The position numbers and the translations under genes were made by a program. A DNA stretch of 64,000 nucleotides, from positions 124,001-188,000 of the forward strand of contig CAYWLS010000001.1 of assembly GCA_964458605.1 (NCBI GenBank). The letters run 5' to 3'. Positions 24,651 through 33,744 of the stretch are shown here, piece by piece. This DNA is from JBBSNV01 sp964458605. GTDB taxonomy: Bacteria > Pseudomonadota > Alphaproteobacteria > Reyranellales > JAQSWP01. Below the pieces are notes generated by a model. The model did no database searches. It was not told the origin of the DNA and worked only from the letters and a program-made list of their open reading frames with translations. Within the stretch, counting starts at the first letter, position 1; the number at the start of each line of letters is the position of its first letter.

Positions 24651-24998
24651 CCCGTCTCCAGAAGCGGCATCCGCGCCGCCAGCCGGCCCATCCGGGCGTG
24701 TTGATGCGCGAGATCCTGGACGAGCAGATCAGGTTGCCCTTGGCCGATGTGGCGCGGCGCCTGAAGGTCAGGCCGGCCCGCGCTTTACGCGGTACTGAAC
24801 GGCGACAGCGCGGTGACGGCGGAGATGGCCTTGCGCTTCGCCAAGCTGGCGGGTGCGGCGCCGGAGTTCTATCTGCACATGCAGACCAATCACGATCTTT
24901 GGCAGGCATCGCAGCGTTTGCGGGCTGACCTGGCGGGCATCGAGCCCGCCGTCGGCCCGGTGCAGAATGAACGCCCGCGCCCGGCGAAGCGCCGCTAA
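24647..24998 (+). pseudogene. HigA/VapI-type antitoxin, frameshifted
   Basis: The reading frame from the ATG at 24647 gives HigA-like sequence (PAHPGVLMREILDEQIRLPLAD, core HPGVLMREILDEQ) as far as the first HTH helix, and then turns to nonsense. From 24774 another frame continues the family exactly: RPALYAVLNGDSAVTAEMAL, then FAKLAGAAPEFYLHMQTNHDLW. One extra base in the AGGC at 24770-24773 (AGC expected, coding Ser) accounts for the shift. Normal HigA antitoxins bind the HigB toxin and repress their operon, but no higB is present; the partner gene is the CGNR protein. It may be a dead gene, a sequencing error or a rare frameshift site. Confidence 0.85.
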
Positions 24999-25042
24999 AG
25001 GCCGTCAAAGACTCCACTCTCCGGCCAGACCGGCCGGCCGTG

Positions 25043-26146
25043 TCAGCCGCTGCGGCCGTTGCTGAGCGGCAGCACGCGGGTGATGTGGCCCATCTTGCGG
25101 CCGGGCCGCACTTCGCGCTTGCCGTAGAGATGGATCTTGGCGTTGGCGTCGGCCGCCGCCTTGCGCCACAGCGCCACGTCCTCGCCGATCAGGTTCTTCA
25201 TCTCGGCATTGGCCAGCCGTTCGACCGAGCCCAGCGGCAGGCCGCAGATCGCCCGCACCAACTGCTCGAACTGGCTGGTCATGCAGGCGTCGATGCTCCA
25301 GTGCCCCGAATTGTGCGGCCGGGGCGCGATCTCGTTGGCCAGGAAGCGGCCGTCCTTGGCGACGAACAGCTCGACGCAGAGAATGCCGACCAGCTCCAGC
25401 TTCTCCGCCACGTGCCGGCCGATCGCCTCGGCCTGCTGGCGTCGCGCCTCGGGCAGGCGGGCGGGCACGATGGTGGTATCGAGGATGCCGTTGGCGTGGA
25501 AATTCTCGCCCGGCGTGAAGGCGACGCAGGTGCCGTCCAGGCCGCGCGCCACGATCACCGAGCATTCCATCTCGAAGTCGACCATGCGCTCGACGATCGC
25601 CTCGCGCGTCTTGAGCTGGTCCCAAACCGCGGCCAGGTTGCCGGCCGCCTCGACCCACATTTGGCCCTTGCCGTCGTAACCCTCGGTCACGGTCTTGACG
25701 ATGCAGGGCGTGCCGATATGGCGCACCGCCGCCTCCAGGCTGGCGGCGCTGGCGGCGCCGGCATAGGCCGCGGTCGGCACGCCGACATCGTTGAGGAAGT
25801 TCTTTTCCTCCAGCCGGTTCTGCGACACGCGCAGCGCCCGGCTGTTGGGCCGCACCTTGACGTGGCGCTCGAGGAATTCGACCGTCGCTGCCGGGATGTT
25901 CTCGAACTCGAAGGTCACGACGTCGACGACTTTGGCGAATTGCGCCAGTGCCGTCTGATCGTCATAGGCCGCCACGGTATGGGCGGCGGCGACCTGTGCC
26001 GCCGGGCTGTCCTTTTCCGGGCAGAAGATGTGGCAGCGATAGCCCAGCGGCGCGGCCGCCAGCGCGATCATGCGGCCGAGCTGGCCGCCGCCCAGGATGC
26101 CGATAGTGGCGCCCGGCGCGATGATGTCGCTGTCGCTGGTCGGCAT
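25043..26146 (-). CDS. purK: N5-carboxyaminoimidazole ribonucleotide synthase
   Basis: ATP-grasp enzyme of 367 residues that carboxylates AIR with ATP and bicarbonate in purine synthesis. GILGGGQLGRM at 16-26 is the PurK N-terminal signature; KTVTEGYDGKGQ is the ATP-binding loop, EMECSVIVAR the next strand, and NEIAPRPHNSGHW the catalytic metal site. It follows purE by 3 bases, the standard purEK order. Confidence 0.97.
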   Translation of the reverse strand: MPTSDSDIIAPGATIGILGGGQLGRMIALAAAPLGYRCHIFCPEKDSPAAQVAAAHTVAAYDDQTALAQFAKVVDVVTFEFENIPAATVEFLERHVKVRPNSRALRVSQNRLEEKNFLNDVGVPTAAYAGAASAASLEAAVRHIGTPCIVKTVTEGYDGKGQMWVEAAGNLAAVWDQLKTREAIVERMVDFEMECSVIVARGLDGTCVAFTPGENFHANGILDTTIVPARLPEARRQQAEAIGRHVAEKLELVGILCVELFVAKDGRFLANEIAPRPHNSGHWSIDACMTSQFEQLVRAICGLPLGSVERLANAEMKNLIGEDVALWRKAAADANAKIHLYGKREVRPGRKMGHITRVLPLSNGRSG

Positions 26147-26149
26147 GGC

Positions 26150-26677
26150 CTAGCCCTTGGCCCCATGGCTACCGGCGTGCGCAGCCTCGTCGGAGGGATG
26201 CTCGGCCACCGCGTCGGTCTGCTTGTCGCGGAATTTCTGCAGCGCCTTGGCGATCTTGGCGTCGCCCAGCGAGATCACGCTGGCGGCCAGCAGCGCGGCG
26301 TTGATCGCGCCCGGCTTGCCGATCGCCACCGTGCCGACCGGCACGCCGCCGGGCATCTGCACGATCGACAGCAGGCTGTCCATTCCCTTCAGGCTCTGGC
26401 TCTCTACCGGCACGCCGAACACCGGCAGGGTGGTCAGCGAAGCCACCATGCCCGGCAGGTGGGCCGCACCGCCGGCGCCGGCCACGATCACTTTCAGGCC
26501 CCGGTTGCGTGCGCTTTCGGCATAGGCGAACAGCCGCTTGGGCGTGCGATGGGCCGAGACGATGCGCTTCTCGTAGGCCACGCCCAGCGTGTCCAGGGTC
26601 ACCGCCGCGTGACGCATCGTCGCCCAATCCGATTGACTGCCCATGATCAGGCCGACCACGGGTTTGCTGCTGGCCAT
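26150..26677 (-). CDS. purE: N5-carboxyaminoimidazole ribonucleotide mutase
   Basis: Class I PurE (175 residues) that moves the carboxylate of N5-CAIR to C4. The signature GSQSDW near 12, the SAHRTPKRLFAYAE loop and the GGAAHLPGMVAS loop are intact. I chose the ATG at 26677 because GAGG lies 6 bases upstream; a second ATG 6 bases earlier is possible. The C-terminal tail after FRDKQ is longer than in most PurE and is Ala/His-rich. Confidence 0.96.
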   Translation of the reverse strand: MASSKPVVGLIMGSQSDWATMRHAAVTLDTLGVAYEKRIVSAHRTPKRLFAYAESARNRGLKVIVAGAGGAAHLPGMVASLTTLPVFGVPVESQSLKGMDSLLSIVQMPGGVPVGTVAIGKPGAINAALLAASVISLGDAKIAKALQKFRDKQTDAVAEHPSDEAAHAGSHGAKG

Positions 26678-26773
26678 TGCCATCCTCGAAAAACGGCGCG
26701 CCCTACCGTTCCGGCGCGAGACGCAGACGGTATCGGGCGGAACGTACCGGCGCAAGCATGCGTGAAGACAGGT

Positions 26774-26974
26774 TCAGGCGATGATATCGGGGATCAGCCG
26801 GGCGTTGAGCGCCGTCATCTGATCCTTGATCAGCAGCTTGCGCCGCTTCAGTCGCTGCAGCGCCAGCTGGTCGCCCGACTGCTCCGAGCCCAGCCGCGCG
26901 ATCTCGGCGTCGAGGTCGCGATGCTGCTGCTTCAGCTCTTCGAGTTTTTCGCGCAACGCGTCGAGATCGTCCAC
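26774..26974 (-). CDS. YdcH/DUF465-type small coiled-coil protein
   Basis: The GTG at 26974, with AAGGA upstream, starts a 66-residue protein with heptad-like leucines: LREKLEELKQQHRDLDAEIA then LQRLKRRKLLIKDQMTALNA, the DUF465 pattern. Function unknown. It is divergent from pfkA. A much longer frame (to 28195) on this strand is antisense to pfkA and not credible. A second DUF465 gene lies at 31447. Confidence 0.85.
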   Translation of the reverse strand: MDDLDALREKLEELKQQHRDLDAEIARLGSEQSGDQLALQRLKRRKLLIKDQMTALNARLIPDIIA

Positions 26975-27103
26975 GATGATCCTTGAGGTCCGGCCGGATG
27001 CCTGCTTTGGCGCTTGACGCGACTGGGCTATGGTCGCGCGATTATTAGCAAACTCGCCCGCAAAAAGGGAGCAAAACGCCAAAAAGGAGCCAGGCCAGGG
27101 ATC

Positions 27104-28186
<1,083 letters not shown>

Positions 28187-28193
28187 CGCCGCC

Positions 28194-28763
28194 ATGCCGC
28201 CGCCCGGCCTGGCGCCGCATCCGTTCTGGAACTTCTCGCTCGAGGTCTATGGCGGGGAGGGCGTGGCGCGCGCCTGTCTCGACCTGCAGGATCGCCGCCA
28301 GGTCGATGTCAACGTACTGCTGTTCTGCTGCTGGCTGGGCGCCTCGGGCCGCGGCCGCATCGAACGGGCCGATCTGCAGGCGCTGATCGGCCGGGTGCAG
28401 GCCTGGCAGCGCGAGGTGATCGGCCCGCTGCGCGCGGCGCGCCGGCGGCTGGGCGAAGGCATCGCGCACGCGCCGGACGAGGAGGCTGCGCTGCTGCGCA
28501 AGCGGCTGGCCGATGTCGAGATCGAGGCCGAGCATGTCGAGCAGTTGATGCTGGCCCAGCCCTACGCCTATCCCGGCAATCGCGACCGGCCGCCCAAGGA
28601 GCGGCTGGCGGCGGCGCTGGCCAATCTGGTGGCCTATTCGGAGATCCTGGGCCTGGCGGTGGAGCGGCGCGACCGGGAGGCGGTGGCCACCGTGCTGAAG
28701 GCCTGCTTCCCCAACCTGCTGCCGCCGGAAATCGACCACGCGCTGAACCTGGATCGGGCATGA
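28194..28763 (+). CDS. TIGR02444 family protein
   Basis: Protein of 189 residues with the family's opening FWNFSLEVYGGEGVARACLDLQ (core FSLEVYGGEGVARACL), then DVNVLLFCCWLGASGRG, and two charged helices. Function is unknown; no membrane span or signal peptide. Begins 7 bases after pfkA and overlaps the next gene by 4 bases (ATGA), so the three form one transcription unit. Confidence 0.87.
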   Translation: MPPPGLAPHPFWNFSLEVYGGEGVARACLDLQDRRQVDVNVLLFCCWLGASGRGRIERADLQALIGRVQAWQREVIGPLRAARRRLGEGIAHAPDEEAALLRKRLADVEIEAEHVEQLMLAQPYAYPGNRDRPPKERLAAALANLVAYSEILGLAVERRDREAVATVLKACFPNLLPPEIDHALNLDRA

Positions 28764-29530
28764 GGATCGCTGCCATCCTGATGCTGTTGGCGGTGAGCGC
28801 CTGCGCCGCGACCCAGGCGCCGCCGCCGCGCCGCGTGCTGCCGCCCGACCAGGTCAAGGCCGAGCTGCTGCGCCTGGCCGACCGCGAATGGCGCGCTTTC
28901 GGCGGCCAGGTGGTGCGCCATGAGGCCGACCGCCCATCTTCCAATCACATCGTGGTCGATCCGGTCGGCCGCTACACCGAGGACGACCGCAAGGTCTATG
29001 ACCGCATGGTCGGCTACTGGGAAGCGGTGGGCGAGACCGGCTTCACGCCCTATGCCGATTGCGAGGGGAGTTGGCAGCGCGTCAAGGAACGCAAATGCCC
29101 GTGGCACCTGCCCTGGTCGGCGGCCTTCATCTCCTGGCTGATGCTGCAATCGGGCGTGGCCGAATTCCAGCCCGACGCCAGCCATTCGATCTACCTGCAG
29201 CCCATCCTGCTGGCCACGCGCAACGGTCGGCCGGGCTACCTGGTGGCGCGCAGCCTGGCCGAACGGGCGCCGCAACCGGGCGACCTTATCTGCGGCACGC
29301 GCGGCCTGGGCGATCGCGCACCGACCGATTGGCGCCAGTTGATCGGCCAGACCGTGCCGATGCATTGCGATCTGGTGGTCGCCAATAGCGGCGACCGCGT
29401 CGAGGGCATCGGCGGCAATGTGTTCAACGCCGTGTCCAAGACCGTCCGACCGGCGCGCGACGGCTATCTGGCGCCCGGCGGCGGCCTGCTGCTGGTGGTC
29501 GAGAATCGCTATCCCTCGCCCGGCAGCTAG
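28760..29530 (+). CDS. DUF2272 domain lipoprotein
   Basis: Precursor of 256 residues with a lipoprotein signal: MRIAAILMLLAVSACA, with the lipobox cysteine at residue 15. The mature part holds the DUF2272 domain with WSAAFISWLMLQSGVAEF and HSIYLQ, and a late AVSKTVRP. The WSAAFIS and AHSxY-like pattern resembles NlpC/CHAP-like cysteine-His peptidases that trim peptidoglycan, but the nucleophile is not Cys here, so activity is uncertain. Likely anchored in the cell envelope. Confidence 0.83.
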   Translation: MRIAAILMLLAVSACAATQAPPPRRVLPPDQVKAELLRLADREWRAFGGQVVRHEADRPSSNHIVVDPVGRYTEDDRKVYDRMVGYWEAVGETGFTPYADCEGSWQRVKERKCPWHLPWSAAFISWLMLQSGVAEFQPDASHSIYLQPILLATRNGRPGYLVARSLAERAPQPGDLICGTRGLGDRAPTDWRQLIGQTVPMHCDLVVANSGDRVEGIGGNVFNAVSKTVRPARDGYLAPGGGLLLVVENRYPSPGS

Positions 29531-29542
29531 GGTCAATCGGCG

Positions 29543-30712
29543 TTAGTCGCGCAGGCCCCGCGCCGCGAGCCAGTCCAGCATGGCGTCGGCGGCCTGGCGC
29601 AGCAGCGCCGGCTGGCCCTGGTAGAAATGCGTCGCGCCCTTGATCGCGACATAGCTCTTGTCGGCGCTGGCCGCAGCCTGGAACACGCTCGGCGGATCGC
29701 TGGCCGGACAGGCTTCGTCGGCGGTGTTCTCCATCACCAGCAGCGGCGTGGCAATCGCCGCCGCCGCCCGCGGGCCGTCGATATTGCTGTCCTCGGGCGA
29801 CCATTGCGACAGCCAGGCGCGCAGGGTCGAGAAGCGGCCGAGCCCGGCCGGACCGGAATTGCTGACCTCCGGGTCGCCCAGATGGCACCAGCGCGCGCGG
29901 CGGTCGTTAGGATCGACGGCGGTGTCCATGAAGCGCAGATCGGCCATGGTGCGATGGGTGACGAAGCCGCGCTCGACCTCCTTGCCGCCGCGTCGGCGCA
30001 AGGTCTGGAGCGTCTCCTTGACCCAGTCGGTCTTGCGTCGCATGCGGGCGCGCTGGGCGGTGCGATAGGCGGCGATGAAGTCGGGAGAATAGGGCGGCTG
30101 GTTGGGGTTGCGCGGATCGTAGATGTCGAGTTCGCGATCGCGCCGGTCGGGATCGTGCTCGTCCCGCACCGAGGGATCGATCCAGTCGCACAAGGTGGCG
30201 GCGCGCGAGGTGATGGCGGCCTGGAAGATCACCGCATCGGCCGGCACCAGCCCGGCGGCAGTCAGGTCGAGCGGATCGCCGGCCGGCGTCTGCGTCACGG
30301 TCGGGCACTCGGCCTGGCTCTGGTAGAACAGGCTGAGCGCGCCGCCGCCCGACCAGCCCAGCAGCACGACCTTGTCGTAGCCCCACACCTCGCGCGCATG
30401 GCGCACATAGGCGCCCAGGTCGAGCGCCGCCTTCTCCATGATCAGGGCCGTGTCGTTGCGGTAGTAGCGGTTGCCGGCGCACAGCACATGCACGCCCGCC
30501 GCCGCCAGCGCGCGCGGCAGCGGCAGGAAGCCCTGCGCCGTGGCCGGATGCATGGTGATCGCCAAGGTCCGCGAGGGCCGGCGCGGCAGCAGGCGCAAGC
30601 CTTCAAGGTCGACCGCACCGGGCGCGTCGGAGAAGCCGTAGACCTCGGCAAAGCCCGCCTGCTCGGCGTAGCGCACATGCACCCATTCGGTGGCGAACGG
30701 ATTCTCCGGCAT
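29543..30712 (-). CDS. Alpha/beta hydrolase
   Basis: Protein of 389 residues with a nucleophile elbow GWSGGGAL near residue 118, an early ITMHPATAQGF oxyanion segment, and an acid and base in LLVMENTADEACP and GATHFYQG near the C-terminus. The cap (about 180-270) is large and rich in Arg and Asp. It is related to bulky-ester or xenobiotic hydrolases, but I cannot name the substrate. Converges with the DUF2272 gene with only 12 bases between stops. The ubiX gene lies 16 bases upstream on the same strand. Confidence 0.82.
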   Translation of the reverse strand: MPENPFATEWVHVRYAEQAGFAEVYGFSDAPGAVDLEGLRLLPRRPSRTLAITMHPATAQGFLPLPRALAAAGVHVLCAGNRYYRNDTALIMEKAALDLGAYVRHAREVWGYDKVVLLGWSGGGALSLFYQSQAECPTVTQTPAGDPLDLTAAGLVPADAVIFQAAITSRAATLCDWIDPSVRDEHDPDRRDRELDIYDPRNPNQPPYSPDFIAAYRTAQRARMRRKTDWVKETLQTLRRRGGKEVERGFVTHRTMADLRFMDTAVDPNDRRARWCHLGDPEVSNSGPAGLGRFSTLRAWLSQWSPEDSNIDGPRAAAAIATPLLVMENTADEACPASDPPSVFQAAASADKSYVAIKGATHFYQGQPALLRQAADAMLDWLAARGLRD

Positions 30713-30728
30713 CCGGTCCCGCGATGCC

Positions 30729-31340
30729 TTATTCGCCCCAGCGCCTGATGCCGCCGGCCTCGATGCCGAACAGGTCGAGCAGCCGTGCCACCGTGTGATC
30801 GATCACCTGATCGATCGTCTGCGGCCGCGAATAGAAGGCCGGCATGGCCGGGGCGATCACCGCGCCCATCTCCGACAAGGTCAGCATGTTGCGCAGATGC
30901 ACGTTGTGCAGCGGCGTCTCGCGCACCATCAGCACCAGGCGGCGCCGCTCCTTCAGCACCACGTCGGCGGCGCGGGTCAGCAGCGAGGTGGTAACGCCCG
31001 AGGCCAGTTCGCCCAGGCTGCGCATCGAGCACGGCGCGATCGCCATGCCCATGGTGCGGAACGATCCCGAGGATAGCGGCGCCGCCATGTCGCCGATGGC
31101 GTGAACATGGTCGGCCAGCGCCTGCACCGTCTTCACTTTCAGGTCGGTTTCGTGCGCCAGGGTGATTTCGGCGGTGCGGCTCATCACCAGATGCGTCTCG
31201 ACCGGCTGGTCCTGCAGGGCCTGCAGCAGCCGCACGCCATAGATCACGCCGGAAGCGCCGGAGATGCCGACCACGAGGCGCGCCGGCGCGGCTGCCGCCT
31301 GTTTCGGGCCGCTTGTGGATGGTTTGGCCATACCCCTCAT
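30729..31340 (-). CDS. ubiX: Flavin prenyltransferase UbiX
   Basis: Makes prenylated FMN, the cofactor of UbiD-type decarboxylases. The core GISGASGVIYGVRLLQAL, the phosphate site APCSMRSLGELASG, and RPQTIDQVIDHTVARLLDL (core TIDQVIDHTVARLLD) near the end are typical. Start is uncertain: no good ribosome binding site precedes the ATG at 31340 or the next at 31331, and an earlier frame start would add 19 residues. The N-terminus is about 20 residues longer than most UbiX. No ubiD is visible in the window. Confidence 0.92.
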   Translation of the reverse strand: MRGMAKPSTSGPKQAAAAPARLVVGISGASGVIYGVRLLQALQDQPVETHLVMSRTAEITLAHETDLKVKTVQALADHVHAIGDMAAPLSSGSFRTMGMAIAPCSMRSLGELASGVTTSLLTRAADVVLKERRRLVLMVRETPLHNVHLRNMLTLSEMGAVIAPAMPAFYSRPQTIDQVIDHTVARLLDLFGIEAGGIRRWGE

Positions 31341-31446
31341 ATTATTGCGTTTTTGCCCGCCCGGTACGGATATTCGGTAAAGGCACTGGCATTCCACAGC
31401 GCCAATGCCTACCCTTTAACTATCGTGGTTTGTACAGGAGGTAGGC

Positions 31447-31611
31447 ATGCCGACATTGGATCGGATCGAGACCCTGAAACACAAGCACGCGGCCATCGAG
31501 GCGGCCCTCCAAGCGGAAAACGCCCGACCCCATCCCGACGACGATCTCGTCTCCCAACTCAAACGCCAGAAACTCAAGCTCAAGGACACGATCAAAGAGC
31601 TGTCGCGCTAG
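31447..31611 (+). CDS. Small DUF465/YdcH-like protein
   Basis: A 54-codon gene with an excellent AGGAGG ribosome binding site (31437-31442). It reads MPTLDRIETLKHKHAAIEAA and ends QLKRQKLKLKDTIKELSR, the same helix-turn-helix coiled-coil pattern as the YdcH-type protein at 26774. It lies in the divergent space between ubiX and the acyl-CoA synthetase, with its stop 77 bases from the latter's end. Function unknown. Confidence 0.85.
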   Translation: MPTLDRIETLKHKHAAIEAALQAENARPHPDDDLVSQLKRQKLKLKDTIKELSR

Positions 31612-31687
31612 GCAATCGGCGCCGGCTCGGCCGGTCGACGCGCCATCGATGCGGCGGCGCGGCGGCGGCGCGGCGGGGCTGCTTGAT

Positions 31688-33628
31688 CTAGAGATCCTTC
31701 GCCCACTGGCGCAGGACGAATTTCTGCACCTTGCCGGTCGAGGTCTTGGGCAGGTCGCGGAACACCACGCTGCGCGGCACCTTGTAGCGCGCCATGTTCT
31801 GCCGGCAGAACTCGATGATCTCGTCCTGCGTGGCGTTGTGGCCGGCCTTCAAGGTGACGAAGGCGCAGGGCGTCTCGCCCCATTTGTCGTCCGGACGGGC
31901 CACCACGGCGGCTTCCAGCACCGCCGGATGCTTGTAGAGCACGCCTTCGACCTCGATGGTCGAGATGTTCTCGCCGCCGGAGATGATGATGTCCTTGGAA
32001 CGGTCGCGCAGCTCGATGTAACCGTCCGGATGCATCACGGCCAGATCGCCGGAATGGAACCAGCCGCCCTCGAACGCCTCGGTGGTGGCGGTCGGGTTCT
32101 TCAGATAGCCCTTCATCACGACATGGCCCTTGAACATGACCTCGCCCATGGTCTGCCCGTCGGCGGGCACGTCGGTCATGGTGGCGGGATCCATCACCCG
32201 CAGCGCCTCCAGCACCGGATAGCGCACGCCCTGGCGCGCCTTGAGCTTGGCGCGTTCCGCCGAGGGCAGGGCGTCCCATTCCTCGTGCCACTCGCACACC
32301 ACGGCGGGGCCGTAGGTCTCGGTCAGGCCGTAGACATGGGTGATCTTGAAGCCTTGCTGCTCGATCGCCTCCAGCACGGCGGGCGGCGGCGGCGCGGCGG
32401 CGGTCATGATATGCACCGGATGCGGCAGGTCTTTGCGCTCGGCAGGGGTGGCGTTGATGATGAAGTTCAGGATCACCGGCGCGCCGCACATATGGGTGAC
32501 CTTGTGCTCGACCAGGGCGTTGAAGATGCGGCTCGCATCGATGCGGCGCAGGCAGACATTGACGCCGGCCACCGCCGCCATGGTCCAGGGGAAGCACCAG
32601 CCGTTGGCGTGGAACATCGGCAGGGTCCACAGGTAGATGGGGTGCGCCGGCATGTGCCAGGTCAGCGCGTTGCCGATGGCGTTGAGATGCGCGCCGCGAT
32701 GATGCGTCACCACGCCTTTGGGATTGCCGGTGGTGCCGGAGGTGTAGTTCAGCGCGATGGCGTTCCACTCGTCGCTGGGCGGCTGCCAGTCGTAAGCCGG
32801 GTCGCCTTCGGCGATGAACGCCTCGTAGTCGATCGCGCCCAGCCGCGCGCCGCCGGGCCCCAGCGGATCGGCGATGTCGATCACCAGCGGCTTGTTGGCC
32901 AGCTGGGCCAGCGCCTCTTTCACCACCGGCGAGAACTCCAGGTCGGTGAACAGGATCTTGGTCTCGCTGTGCTCGAGGATGAAGGCGATCATCCTGGCGT
33001 CGAGGCGGATGTTCAGCGAATTGAGCACCGCGCCCGACATCGGGATGCCGAAGCTGGCCTCGTAGAATTCGGGGATGTTGGGCGCCATGATCGCCACGGT
33101 GTCGCCCACGCCGATGCCGCGCTTGACCAGTGCCGAAGCGAGCTGCCGCGCGCGGGCATAGGTCTGCTTCCAGGTGTAGCGCCGGTTGCCGTGCACCACC
33201 GATGGATGGTCGGGGAAGGTGCTGGCAGCGCGCTCCAGGAAAGTGAGCGGCGTCAGCGCGGCAAAGTTCGCCGCGTTGCGGTCCAGCCCCACGTCGTAGG
33301 GATTCTTGCTCATGCGTGCGCCGGCGCTGCGGCGCGGCGATGCCGGACGGGGCACCGGCGGACGGTTCTTGGCGGAGCGGCGCGGGTTCATGCGCAGCAC
33401 GGCAAGACCGGCCTTGGCGCCGGGCTTCGCCAGCGGCGCCGTCGGTTTGGCGGCCGGTTTGGCGGCTGGCTTGGCGGTCGGTTTGGCGGCCGGGATGGCG
33501 GTCGGCTTCGCGACGGGCTTGGCGGCTTTTGCAGCGGCCTGCTTCCCGGGGGCCGGCTTTTTCGGCGCCGCCTTGCGCGCTGCCGGACGTCTGTTCTTGT
33601 CGTTGCTGCCTTTTGCCTTCTTCGCCAT
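31688..33628 (-). CDS. Acyl-CoA synthetase with Lys/Pro/Ala-rich N-terminal tail
   Basis: Adenylate-forming enzyme of 646 residues that activates a carboxylic acid with ATP and CoA. The AMP-binding P-loop YTSGTTGNPKG, YGLTETYGP, GWFHSGDLAV and the catalytic lysine in TSTGKVQKF are intact, and MFHANGWCFPW is typical of the fatty-acid/3-methylmercaptopropionyl-CoA ligase group. The usual enzyme start is the Met at 33313 (MSKNPYDVGL), but no ribosome binding site is there. GGGGAGG lies 8 bases before the ATG at 33628, which adds about 105 residues rich in AKP repeats, like histone H1 tails. The tail may bind polyanions or be a linker. Confidence 0.88.
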   Translation of the reverse strand: MAKKAKGSNDKNRRPAARKAAPKKPAPGKQAAAKAAKPVAKPTAIPAAKPTAKPAAKPAAKPTAPLAKPGAKAGLAVLRMNPRRSAKNRPPVPRPASPRRSAGARMSKNPYDVGLDRNAANFAALTPLTFLERAASTFPDHPSVVHGNRRYTWKQTYARARQLASALVKRGIGVGDTVAIMAPNIPEFYEASFGIPMSGAVLNSLNIRLDARMIAFILEHSETKILFTDLEFSPVVKEALAQLANKPLVIDIADPLGPGGARLGAIDYEAFIAEGDPAYDWQPPSDEWNAIALNYTSGTTGNPKGVVTHHRGAHLNAIGNALTWHMPAHPIYLWTLPMFHANGWCFPWTMAAVAGVNVCLRRIDASRIFNALVEHKVTHMCGAPVILNFIINATPAERKDLPHPVHIMTAAAPPPPAVLEAIEQQGFKITHVYGLTETYGPAVVCEWHEEWDALPSAERAKLKARQGVRYPVLEALRVMDPATMTDVPADGQTMGEVMFKGHVVMKGYLKNPTATTEAFEGGWFHSGDLAVMHPDGYIELRDRSKDIIISGGENISTIEVEGVLYKHPAVLEAAVVARPDDKWGETPCAFVTLKAGHNATQDEIIEFCRQNMARYKVPRSVVFRDLPKTSTGKVQKFVLRQWAKDL

Positions 33629-33744
33629 CTGTGCGGCCTCCCCATATGCGGCCAAAGTGTCTCACAAACCGCTTTTGCCAAACAACCGGCAAGCGACCTA
33701 TGCTGCGGGCAAATCAGGGAAATGCAGGGCGAGGAGAGGGTAGC

